A DNA stretch of 64,000 nucleotides from Azadirachta indica (taxonomy: Eukaryota > Streptophyta > Magnoliopsida > Sapindales > Meliaceae): positions 1,506,350 through 1,570,349 of the forward strand of contig CM040452.1 in NCBI GenBank assembly GCA_022749755.1, read 5' to 3'. A program made the translations under genes and the position numbers. Every line of letters starts with the position of its first letter. Within the stretch, counting starts at the first letter, position 1. Under the pieces are notes generated by a model that was given only the letters and a program-made list of their open reading frames with translations, was not told the DNA's origin and searched no databases. This document shows positions 15,201-25,534 of the stretch, piece after piece.

Positions 15201-16566
15201 AAAACATTATATTTCTCCAGGAATACAAAAACATGTGTAACTGCACCATCCCAAGTTGAGATTGATGAAAACAAATATGAGGTCCTAAAAATTATTGTTA
15301 TTTCTGTTTCACCACACCAACCACAACAAAGCAAACGGTGAACGCTATCATTTGGTCTTAGTCTTGTTTTCCTCACTAAAGGCAAACATATCCTCCATAA
15401 GTAGAGTCTTGAATGGCCCAGAACAGTTTGGCTTTTGCACAAAGCTTAACTCGTGAGGAATGAAAAATGTTGTCTCTTCATGTTAATGGTCTCATCCTCT
15501 TGTCTACGCATAACACACAGCTGAGGGAAAAGACTAATGTTAGGGTACTTTAAATGATCGCTCTGAAATTTGATCTTTCCCTGGTAAATATAGAAAATCT
15601 CTGTCAGTGTGCTTTCTGATTATTAGTTTTATATGTACTATGTCACTTATGGGCTGTTTTACTAAATGACGTAGCTCTCCATGTGGAATGTATAAACAGG
15701 TCACTTATTTTATTAGAACTATTTTTCATGTGTTTTCCTCAATATACATCATACCACATTACAAGTCACCCTTGGCATGCAAATTATCTCTGATTTTGTG
15801 TTGATTAGATTTAATAAAAGCTTTTCCTGTACATATCATTATTCTGTACATTTTTTTAATTGGTAAATATAATATAATAACTTTTAGTGAGAACATATCC
15901 GGTTAATAGCATTATGCATAGTTTTTCTTATTGGTGAATATTGTATTTCTAGACCTAGTTAATTACTATTTCTCATTTACAGTGGAAGTTTGCATTTCTT
16001 TCTCTTGGTCGGCCAGAGTACCTTCAGGACTCTGATATTGTCTCCAGTCGTTTTCAGGTGCCGAATACTATTCGTCATCATTTATATCTTTGTTAAAAGT
16101 GTTCCTTGAGAACTCACACATATGCTTGTACAATTATCCACAGAGAAGAGATGTTTATGGTGCTTGGGAGCAGTATCTTGGATTGGAACACTCTGACAGT
16201 GCTCCTAAAAGGGCTTATGCTGCTAACCAGGTGAATTGCATTTCTCTCTACAGAAAAATATATTGCCGTTGATTCTCTAAATATTTTGTATTTTTGGTGG
16301 TTATTGACATATTCAGGCTGCAAGAAAGTGGGAACCATAGCTCCTGGCCTTTGCTTAGGCAGCTTATGCAAAGTTTACTTCTTGCTTTACTTACTGTTTG
16401 TTAATGCAAAGTTGTATTGTTTTTTCCGATCTCTCATATCCCGAAAGTTCAAAATGAACAAAAAAAATGATTAGATGTGCTAGAAAGTCATTGACTTTGT
16501 ATCTGATGTCATGCTTGTTTTCAGAATCGCCACACCTATGAGAAGCCAGTTAAAATCTACAATTAG
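268..16566 (+). CDS. UBP12: Ubiquitin carboxyl-terminal hydrolase 12/13-like (5' part outside the window)
   Basis: Cysteine deubiquitinase of the UBP12/UBP13 (USP7-like) family, which removes ubiquitin from nuclear and cytosolic regulators. 24 exons read in frame to 745 residues plus stop: 268-366, 2125-2234, 2594-2668, 4531-4609, 4709-4855, 5262-5342, 5448-5567, 6233-6355, 7239-7316, 7402-7490, 7602-7710, 8338-8406, 8488-8598, 12792-12847, 12978-13155, 13237-13338, 13427-13498, 13633-13698, 14275-14340, 14519-14605, 14711-14827, 15983-16057, 16144-16230, 16525-16566. All introns in the window are GT-AG. The catalytic His box GGVHGGHYYAF is in the third exon (His codon 2628-2630), followed by DQWYKFDD across the next junction. 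A Lys/Glu-rich stretch (5262-5342) leads into the ICP0-binding-like and USP7 C2 ubiquitin-like domains, ending in EKPVKIYN. The MATH domain and catalytic Cys box lie upstream of position 1. The remaining reading frame is undamaged. UBP12 and UBP13 cannot be told apart here. Confidence 0.95.
3185..3402. repeat. Two-copy tandem duplication, 109-bp unit, in a UBP intron
   Basis: Two head-to-tail copies (3185-3293 and 3294-3402) both begin ATGCTAGGAACCAGCAAGGG and end near a TATGACAAG block. They differ at only a few positions, mainly around 3248-3256 against 3357-3365. They lie in the third in-window intron (2669-4530) and have no coding content. It looks like a simple recent tandem duplication. 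Confidence 0.85.
9930..12240 (+). mobile_element. Degenerate LTR-derived repeat cluster (Ty3/Gypsy-like) in the large UBP intron
   Basis: The 4.2-kb intron 8599-12791 holds repeated blocks near 10100-10330, 11340-11600, 11600-11880 and 11880-12230. Each carries a TATA-like segment (CTATAAATAC at 11649-11658 is the clearest), then a GCTGCAACAAGTCATAATTA block, a TAGCCCTTTGAGGGAGA block, a GGAATAAA(A/C)TTTTGGTTTGAG block, and TTTGGATCAACAAGATCTA. This order resembles the U3-R-U5 layout of plant Gypsy LTRs. Between the first and second blocks (about 10640-11340) is non-LTR sequence with a short broken reading frame (11174-11383) that I cannot assign; it may be internal element sequence. No intact protein or primer-binding site is visible, so the Gypsy label is inference. 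Confidence 0.5.
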
Positions 16567-17777
16567 GAAACATTTGAAGATGCATGAACTTTCCAATCAT
16601 GGCTGTGGGTGAAGTGGGTAAACCTCAACACCAATTTGATGTGTAAAAATGAGGAAAAAAGGGAAAAGTAAGTGATGCTGTAAAGGTGACAAGTGAAGGG
16701 GTATGGTTGTTGATTTTTGTTGGCTTATGTAATTCTTCTGCTAAGTTTGGGATTGGAGGACTTTTCCCCCTTTTAGCAAATGTGTATCTGCAAGTGTGTC
16801 ACAGCCCCTAGAGCTTTTACTTCCGGTTCTAAATGGAGGGTCCTCTTTGAGTAATACATCAGTGCCTTCATCTTCAGTTCAGTGTAATTTAACAGTACAT
16901 AAACCTTCCCCCAAAAGAAAAGACAAAAAATTTGAGATTTTTGGATTAGTGAATGTATACAGGGTATAGTGGGTGATCCTTGTTTTTTGTTTTTCCTTTT
17001 AGTTATGTTTGGTTCCTTATTTTTTTTGTTCATGTAGATGAAATTTTATTTAATGGTTGATGGGCCACTGTTTGTGAGCCTGTTTCTAGATTTTTTGTAT
17101 AAGAAAATTGACAGCTCTTGCATAATTTTTAATTGTCATTAGAAGGGACTGCTTATACTCTCTTTATTTATCCGGTATTTGTTCTTTACTTTTTACTTTT
17201 TTTTGTTATTTTGGTGTTTGGTATGTACAGAGATTTATCTATTTCTTCCTAATACATTCTTCGCTTTCCTCGGCAAATTAGATGTTTGTTTGTATCTGTG
17301 TTTCTGCTTAATTTTTGAGAGCACAAATATTAAAAGGTATTTTGCAAAGTAATTTTACTTTTGACAACGGTTAAAAGGTTTTTCTGTTTAATTTTTGCTT
17401 TCACTTATTAACTGTTGCTTTATTAGTGATAAAAAAAGTGACACATGGATTAAGGCTGTGACCCATGTGGTTCTGGCCCGTATTGCTGCTATGCCTTTGC
17501 TTTATTAATAGTAACGGCAGTGCGGCATTCTAATTCAATGTGTTTTCCAATTGAATGTACTTAGAATTTTATTATGCAGAAATTTGTAAATCGTTTCATC
17601 GAGTGGAATATAGATTTGTCAATTGAATTTAATTCATTAAGAATGTATTGGATTCTCTATAGTCTTAAGGGGGAGAGTTTTTGTGTATTAACATTTAGGG
17701 GCAAATCGGTCAATGGACATAAGGTGTAATTAATAAAAATGAACTGAAAGGCTGAGATCCACATATTTCTTGCATCA
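16567..17777. other. UBP 3' UTR and spacer to the next gene
   Basis: About 1.2 kb between the UBP stop codon and the next start. The first 400-500 bp probably contain the UBP 3' UTR, since it is mixed in composition with T-rich runs, but I see no decisive polyadenylation signal. The remainder should hold the promoter of the DnaJ-type gene. No coding sequence or repeat was recognised; a reading frame at 16773-17033 on the minus strand has no family likeness. Confidence 0.5.
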
Positions 17778-19110
17778 ATGGCAGCACTCTGTTTCTGCTC
17801 TCTCCAATTCAATCCTCTATTTTCTTCTTCTTCTTCTTCTTTGTCTTCCACAAATAATTTGGTTCCTCAATTATTCCCCACAAAATCAGAAATCTCAACT
17901 CTCTCCCGTTGCTGTTATTCAAAGCATAAAAACAACACCAGCGCCATTAATCAACAACCCACAATTACAAAGCTTTTTCTCCACCCAATATTTCTGCTGA
18001 CTGGTTTTGATAGGCCTCTGGATACCCAAACATTGCTTGCTACTATCAGCGTTTTAGTTGCCATTGCACTCTCTCTTTTCCTAGGCCTCAAGGTTAATTT
18101 TTTTTTGGGAATTCACATACCCATTTTCTCGCTCATATTCCCATCTCATGTCGAATGTACCGTTTACTTCGGTTCAATTTTTGCAGGGAGATCCCGTGCC
18201 CTGTGACCGCTGCGCTGGAAACGGTAACTTCTTTCACACAACTTATTGTATACTCTAATCTAAGACGTTTGATTTCGAAAGCCAAGTAAAATTCGATTAA
18301 AGCAGTTAGGCGACTAACAGTAACAGAGTAATATGGTATAATTCGAGTCCAAGGTGATTAACTTTTCCTTTCTTTTTAATGTAATTTAAGTTTGTCCCAT
18401 TTGTGTTTGTGGTATAAATGCAAGATTTTGATGATTGAACTCTCTGTATTGGATAGGTGGCACAAAATGTGTCTTCTGCAATGATGGTAAGATGAAAATA
18501 GAGTCTGGATTGGTTGATTGCCGGGTCTGTAAGGGAGCAGGTTTATTTCTCTCTTCTTATACTTTAGAAACATTTGGGAAAGCCTATAGTGCATTTTATT
18601 TTTCCTTTTCATGCTAGGTGGTGGTACGGTAGTTTATATCTTGTCGTGATTGATTTACTTCATCTAGTTATCGAACATTGCATTTAGGATGCATGTGTGC
18701 TTTTTATTTTCTTGGAGTGTTCTCAGTTAAGGATTTTGGTTGTTATTGTAATTTCTCTGTTGTTATTATGATCATGGTGACTGCTAGTACAAGTTATTAG
18801 ACATAGCTTCTAATGTGCTTGCACCATGCAATATGGAACATTGCATTTCAATGTTAAATTTGAAGATAGTTACACTGCACGATTGCATCATTTAAGTCTC
18901 TGAACATTGGTTTAGAATGATGTTCAATTGGGGTATTTTTATGCCAATATCTCTGATAATATGGTAGACTGTTCTGTTCTTTTGAACTAGAATATGTTTC
19001 AATTTATTCCATATGCATTTTATTTTTTAGTTTTAAGAGAATTTTTTCTCTTTGTAGGATTGATACTCTGCAAGAAGTGTGGAGGTTCTGGGTATTCTAG
19101 ACGTTTATGA
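17778..19110 (+). CDS. DnaJ-type cysteine-rich zinc-finger protein, probably plastid membrane
   Basis: Small protein with a DnaJ-type zinc-finger domain but no J domain, as in plant BSD2/LQY1-type factors that help assemble or protect photosynthetic complexes. Four exons (17778-18092, 18187-18223, 18457-18540, 19058-19110) splice to 162 residues. The first 80 or so residues are Ser/Asn-rich and look like a chloroplast transit peptide. Residues about 85-105 form one hydrophobic segment ([20 protein letters not shown]). Four Cys pairs follow: C111/C114, C122/C125, C139/C142 and C150/C153. Three sit in CxxCxGxG form; the second is CVFCNDGK. The protein ends in GSGYSRRL. Closest in style to a group of short Arabidopsis DnaJ cysteine-rich proteins; I do not assign a specific ortholog. 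Plastid targeting and thiol or zinc function are inferred from the family. Confidence 0.88.
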
Positions 19111-21055
19111 GATTTTTTTCTACACTGCCAGATATATTTTTGATCTGTAAGAAACTTTTACTGAAGCTTTAATTCTTTTGTCCATATTCTTGCTTTTCCC
19201 CCCTCTCCCTCCTTAAAGTTTTCCCTTCTGTTTTGTCCAATAAACTATGTAATTGTGGTGAAGCGGAATGACAGTAGTTGTAAATTCTAATGTAAACTAT
19301 ATATACTCTTCAGTTGATTGAGTTATTCTTAAAGCTATATCCTCCTGACCAAATATAATTACTTGAGGAAAAGAAAGTTAATAACTTTCTGTTTCTTCTC
19401 TACTGGGACCATTGTATACTATTGCATAGTTTGTGCCAAAAGAAAGAAGGAACAATTAATCTAATTTCCATCCGTTGCAAAGTTACACCGGCCCCTGTTG
19501 ATGAATCATGGCAGCAAATCTTGCAAACTTTTGTCTTCAAAGGATCTTCCGATGATATTGAACATCAATCAGAATGGAAAGAATGTTACAGCTTACTCCT
19601 TAATATTTATCAAAGTTAGTTATTCTCTCTTCCCTTTTTGCTGTACTGTACTACAATGAAGGTATTCTAGATTTTCCAGATTGGTTGAGTGGGTTACAGA
19701 CAAAGAGCTTTTAAACAAGGACTGGAATTGAAATGACCATGTAGGGAACTTGCTGGTGCCATATATTGTTGGGATTGTGAGTTGAGGACATTACAGTTTC
19801 TGCTTACACCTGCTGATAACCCATATTTATGCCCTTCTGGTATTTATGTTATTATTCTTGATCATCTATGCTATGATACAGACCACACTGATACAAGTAT
19901 TGCTCCATGTTTATTTTGCTAACCAGCATTTCACACATTGCAACATGTATACCTAGTAAACAAATGACTTGGTCCTCATGTGCTAATTGTTTCTCCTTGC
20001 ATTTTAATATCTTCATGCAATTAATAGTTATGTTTCAATAAATAATTTTTCTTTTTTTAACAAAAGGTTTTGAATAAGTAAGAAACCTCATTCGCAAAAC
20101 ATCAAACTCTTATCCCCGCTACTTAATATAGTTTGAGAGTATCAAGCGTGTTCCAACCTAGGCGTACCAATAAATAATTATTTCTTCTTGAATATCATTC
20201 ATGTTTTCATGCTAGTCATTTGGAATACCGTGAGTCTTGACTAACTGTGAGTTAAACAAATCTATTTTGACTACCATACTGGATGGTCTAATGCTCTTTG
20301 TAACGGATTTGTGTGTTTTCAGTGTGTCTTCCACTTGTAGAAGATAAGGAGGATTAAGATTTCGTTTGGTATCAAGGTGCTGTAGTGATGAGATGAAACA
20401 CTAGAGAACATATATTAATTGAAAAATTAGTGAATCTCACTGATGTTGCCAAGCACTTTTTAGCTTTTAAAATAAAGTATAAACACCCCACAACTCCAAT
20501 TGAAGTTTATGTTAGAATAGTAGTTTCTATTTGCATAATGCTGAGTAATAAGATAGAGGACTATGGATAGTTTTGTAATGTCAATGTTGCATCCCTCATG
20601 GATGTGGACAATTCTCCTCCTCAATTAACTTAATATTTATCAATATCAAGAATGAACTGCAAATAAACGAAAAACCCTTCTAAAAATTCCAATTTCCTAT
20701 TGTGTATGGCTTTCATGAATTAGTAAACTCCAATTCCCTCATAGACTTATAGTATCTATTTCATTCCGCTGGCTTTCACTAACTGGATTGGAGAGAATGG
20801 CTCTTTAAATTATAATGACAAACTTGCTGAGCATTACAGTGAATCATCTGCATACTTTCTGTCTTTGTCATCATCTACCTAACACACAAAAATACATAAG
20901 CAATCTGCCATCACTTGAATTAGATATTGCAACCCAAACCAACAGCCCGCGTCTACTTTAACTCTTTCTCTGTTGTTTCTCTCCTTCTTTTTCTTTCTCC
21001 CTTCTTTTTAACCTCCATTTTTCTTATCTCTCCTTCCTGCAGCTGCTAGAAAACC
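19111..21055. other. Intergenic spacer between the DnaJ-type gene and the esterase gene
   Basis: About 1.9 kb with no recognisable gene. The first 200 bp are probably the 3' UTR of the DnaJ-type gene. A 65-residue reading frame at 19422-19619 has no known motif and is flanked by stops. A strongly pyrimidine-rich tract (20961-21040) directly precedes the esterase ATG and looks like a plant Y-patch or 5' leader; no clear TATA box was found next to it. Confidence 0.45.
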
Positions 21056-22590
21056 ATGTCTAACACTAGCTCTTCTGTCATTGCTCCTCCTTCTGAGGTT
21101 GAAGAATGCCGTGGAGTCCTCTTTGTTTACAGCGATGGTTCTATTGTTCGCTTGCCTAAACCAAGCTTTAATGTTCCTGTAAATGATGAGGGTTCTGTAA
21201 TTTGGAAAGATGTTTTGTTTGATCCTGTTCTTGACCTCTATCTACGGCTGTACAAGCCGGCTTCCCCTGTTTCCGCCAGGCTCCCAATCTTCTACTACAT
21301 CCATGGTGGTGGCTTCTGCATTGGTTCACGCACTTGGCCTAACTGTCAAAACTACTGCTTTAAGCTGGCCTTAGAGCTTCAAGCTGTGGTCATCTCCCCT
21401 GACTACCGTTTAGCCCCGGAAAACCGGCTCCCAGCTGCCATAGAAGACGGCTACACGGCTGTGAAATGGCTACAATCTCAAGCAGTAGCAGATGAGCCCG
21501 ATACTTGGCTGACTGAAGTTGCTGACTTCGGCAGACTGTTCATATCTGGTGACTCTGCAGGTGGGAACATTGCCCATAATTTGGCAGTCCGACTAGGGGT
21601 TGGTTCACCAGAATTAGCTCCGGTTCAGGTGAAGGGTTATGTTCTTCTGGCACCCTTTTTCGGTGGGACAGTGAGGAGCAAATCAGAAGCTGAGGGACCA
21701 AAAGAAGCTTTCCTCAATTTGGAACTCATTGACAGGTTTGTCCTCGGAATAATTCTTAATGGGATAATAACATTTTCATCCCTTTACTTTGGTAAAATAA
21801 CAAAACGGGACTAGACTACCAATTGTAACATTTACTCTCTGTTATTCTTCTGTTGAAAATTTGAAAGCCGGGTAAAAGTACAAAATTTAATCAATGACTA
21901 AATTGTTAACATGTATCAAACTATGTAGTAATTTGTTATTTTAATAATGTTTATGGACTTAAATGTTATGATCTCATTTTTACGGGGTAATAACATTCTC
22001 ACGCTAAATTTGGAACAATAACAAATTAGATATAGATTTTTACAATGTAACATTTTAGTCCCACGCGACGGTGAGATGGTGGTTGTCGGTTGACGGCTGT
22101 TATTCAATGAAACTAAGAAAAGAAAGAAACACTGAAAAGAGACTAAATTGTTATAACATAGGAACTATATCCTGATCTGTTATTTGCTAAAAATTCAGGG
22201 ATGTAAATAGTATTATCCAAATTTTACTTAAACTGGTGTTTTTAACTTGCATTCAAAGAAGCTTTCATTTCTACTGTTGCCAGGTTTTGGAGGTTGTCTG
22301 TACCAGTTGGAGAGACAACAGATCATCCTCTAATGAACCCATTTGGGCCATTGAGTTGCAGTCTTGAAGCAGTGACTCTTGATCCAATTTTGGTCGTTGT
22401 TGGGGGAAGTGATTTGCTCAAAGACAGAGCTGAAGATTATGCAAAGAGACTCACAGGTTTTGGAAAGAAGATTATATACGTTGAATTTGAAGGAAAGCAG
22501 CATGGATTTTTCACCATTGATCCCAACTCTGAAGCAGCAAATCACTTGATGCAAGTAATCAAAAAGTTCATCTCTGAAAATTCTGGCTAA
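21056..22590 (+). CDS. CXE15: Carboxylesterase 15-like alpha/beta hydrolase
   Basis: Plant carboxylesterase of the hormone-sensitive-lipase/GID1-like family, which hydrolyses carboxylic esters in the cytosol. Two exons (21056-21735 and 22284-22590) join in phase to 328 residues, a normal length for the family. The oxyanion-hole motif HGGGF is at 83-87, SPDYRLAPENRLPAA at 114-128, and the nucleophile motif GDSAGG at 165-170 with Ser167. Asp270 sits in GGSDLLKD and His300 in KQHGFF, so the catalytic triad is complete, unlike GID1 receptors, which lack the catalytic His. The N-terminal VEECRGVLFVYSDGSIVR style matches CXE15-type members, some of which are reported to cleave strigolactones; applying that substrate here is inference. 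The ATG has A at -3 and no upstream in-frame alternative. The intron is 548 bp. Confidence 0.93.
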
Positions 22591-25290
22591 GATTGTCTTT
22601 GCAAATTCCAATGAAGTTTTATTTCTATTTTGAGTGGTGAGTGAATTTGAAACCAACTCCAATGGAAAATCTTGTATCTTTAGCTTTGAAATGGGTTTTA
22701 AATAAGGATACAAAAAATACGCAATTTCTCAATTTTATTTCTAGAAAAGGAGTAATATAATTTAATATATTTTTTAATTTATCAGAAAATTATCTATTTA
22801 TTAAATAAATTCTATTTAAAATAAATATTGACCTTATTTTATATCGCTCATTCTTTAAAATTAATTATACCATTATATACATTGAGAAATTTAAAGACAA
22901 CCAAATATTTAAGTACATTATAGATATTAAATTAAAGTTAAATAGATGATTTTAAATTATTAAGATTAAAATGTATATTTAACAATATTTTAAAATCCAT
23001 TATTCTTTCTCTTTTATATGTTTCCAAAAATATAACAACCACTTTTACGTCTCTAAACTTTGTTAATTTTCGGTAATTGTCACCTTGTTTTTAGTTGTTT
23101 TTCAATTTCACACTCGTTCCTGCCACTGCCAGTCCGCCGTCTGCCAGGGATAAAAATATTATATTTGACAAAATTGTATTTTCAATTATCATTCCTGTAA
23201 ACTTTGAGGATAAAATTATTATTGCCCTATTTTTCAAATTACAAAATTAATATTTAATTGTATATTTAATTTTGGGTAAAGGAACATATATATATATATA
23301 TCTGTTGAGTTTAGTCTAATACCAAAATAGATTTAATGAGATAAAAAATTGTCAAACACACCTCCTTTGGTATTTTTCATCTTGTAACTGTTTGATTGTT
23401 ATAGGACTTGAAGATATTTACATTTTACTTTATATTTATTGATAAAAATCAAATTATTTTAAAATATTTTATAAATCTACGCATTATTGTTAAATTGTTG
23501 ATTTTTTTCTTATTATGTAAAATTAATATAAAAAACATAACTTAAAAATATAAATTAAAAATCTAAATATATATATGTTTTATTTTATAATTTTTAAAAT
23601 TAATTACATTTTTATTTTTTTTTTTTCTTGTAATTTAATTTATTTACCCTTTTAATTTCTTTCGAAACTATATTTAATTAAAAAATTTCGACAAGTTAAT
23701 TCCAATAAATCATAATTCACTCTTGCAAATCAAAATTTGGCTATATTTATAACCGTCACAAAAATCAAACAGTCTATATGAAATGAAACATGAAGCAAAA
23801 ATATTGTTTCATATTTAAAACTGACAATTATAATTCTAGAGTTGAAAAAAAATTTACAAGTTAAAATTATTTATCTAAATTGTTCGAAGAATTTGCTTGT
23901 AGAGAAATTAGAAGAATAAAGAAGTTGAATAATGAGAAAAAAATATTTAAAAATTTATAAAATAAAGTATATTATACATTTTTAGATATATTTTTGTAAT
24001 ATTTGTATGGTATTTTTATCTTTTTAAAATGATCTTATATAAAAAACAAAAAATAGAAACTAATAATTTAGAGGTAAGGTATATAAATTTACAAAAAATT
24101 TGTAGATAATTTGATATTTTATAAATATGAGATAGATTATAATTGCTTTGAAGTTTTACAGTAATATAAATAGTGAAAAAAAGGAAAAACACCCACCATT
24201 TGAGTGTAATCGAGTATTTATGATCTCATACATGTTTAGTTGAATATTATACCAAAATTTCTCTATATTTTTGTAATATAAGGCATTTTTTTTAGTTGAG
24301 CAAAAAGTAAGTTTTTTTAACTTTTTTGTCAAATCTAAAAAAGTTTAAATAAATTAATTAAATTTTTTCTTATATGTTATCTAATTAATTTGTTAGCATA
24401 AAATATAAAAAAATTAGTTTTAAATTTTTTTAAAATTTTAGCTAAAAAAAAATTTAATCCTTTTATTCATATTTCAGACTAAAAAAATAAATATATTATT
24501 AAAATTCAAATATTCAAGTCTATTTAGATTCTATATTTTTAACAAAAAATAAATGTTATTTAATTATGATATTTATATTCATTTTTATTATAATATAATT
24601 TAAATAAACATTGATGTGGTAACAATATTTTGTTTTCCTAAACTTTACATGAATAATAAATCATAACATGTTTGAATTTTAATATTTTAATTTTTCACTT
24701 TTTTTTTGAAAGTCGGTAAAAAATAAAAGGTAAGGGTTAAATGTAATAATAATATTTTTACTCAATTGCAACAATTTTAACCCTACCATCCATGATAAGA
24801 ATTAGTAGCATAGCAAGTAGCGACTAGCAAGTACCAAAAAAAACGTGAAACTTAAAAATACCTCAAGTGACGTTAAGGACTGATTTGCTAAAATTATTAA
24901 ATGATTCACTAATGTATTACTTTTATAAAGTTTAGGGATGAAAATATTATTACTCATGATTAAACTAATAATATTTTGCTTATTAAATTAATTTACTATT
25001 ACTTTCTCCTGGCGTGGGCGTAATCATGCTTGTTAGATGCAATCGATGATTCTTCATTTCGAATTTTATTTTATTTTACAAAGCCAGGCTAATGTGAAAA
25101 GAAAATTAGTAGCATCATCTGCTAACGGCGTCGTTGTCAAATTCACCGATCCCATCGTAAAGCATCACCTGCAAAGGAAAGCCTTGACCCTTGGGACATT
25201 TCGGTAATTCCACATCACCATCTTTCTTTTATATATTCATGGGGACTGTTTGGCTCCACAATTCACATTCAAAAATTTGAAACTCCGAAT
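22591..25290. other. AT-rich intergenic spacer before the kinesin gene
   Basis: About 2.7 kb. Apart from the esterase 3' UTR (to roughly 22720), it is very AT-rich with short TA microsatellites (about 23287-23300) and many poly-A/T runs. I see no gene, no paired terminal repeats and no family-level repeat. Composition becomes more balanced from about 25010, on entering the kinesin promoter. Confidence 0.5.
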
Positions 25291-25343
25291 CTCAAACGGT
25301 CATCACTATAAAATAAACCCAATCACAATTCCCAACCGTTGGA
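25291..25343 (+). promoter_or_regulatory. Kinesin core promoter with TATA box and two MSA-like (mitosis-specific) motifs
   Basis: A TATA box TATAAAATA sits at 25307-25315, about 225 bp upstream of the kinesin ATG. Two motifs with the AACGG core of mitosis-specific activator elements (YCYAACGGYYA), which are bound by three-repeat MYB factors, flank it. One is at 25292-25302 on the + strand (TCAAACGGTCA, one mismatch). The other is at 25333-25343 on the - strand (TCCAACGGTTG, one mismatch). MSA elements are known to drive G2/M expression of cytokinetic kinesins. The second site would lie at or just after the transcription start. Confidence 0.6.
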
Positions 25344-25534
25344 TCATCTACTTTACTCTCTACCATCCGATCTTCCTCTGCTCATTCCCTCGTTTCAAAT
25401 TCTTCTTTCAGCCAACCACACTCCCTGCAATTCTCTCTTCCACTACCAAAATCTTCCCTAATTTCTTCTGCAGAATCCTAAACCCTCACTTTGACGCTCA
25501 CATTTGAGCTTTTCTCTCCTTTCTTTCGACCGAC

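Noticed and set aside
19422..19619. 65-codon frame between two genes
   Set aside because: No domain or splice context; likely noncoding spacer.
21056..22590. Gibberellin receptor GID1
   Set aside because: The catalytic His (KQHGFF) is intact and the sequence follows the CXE15-type pattern, so an active esterase is the better call.
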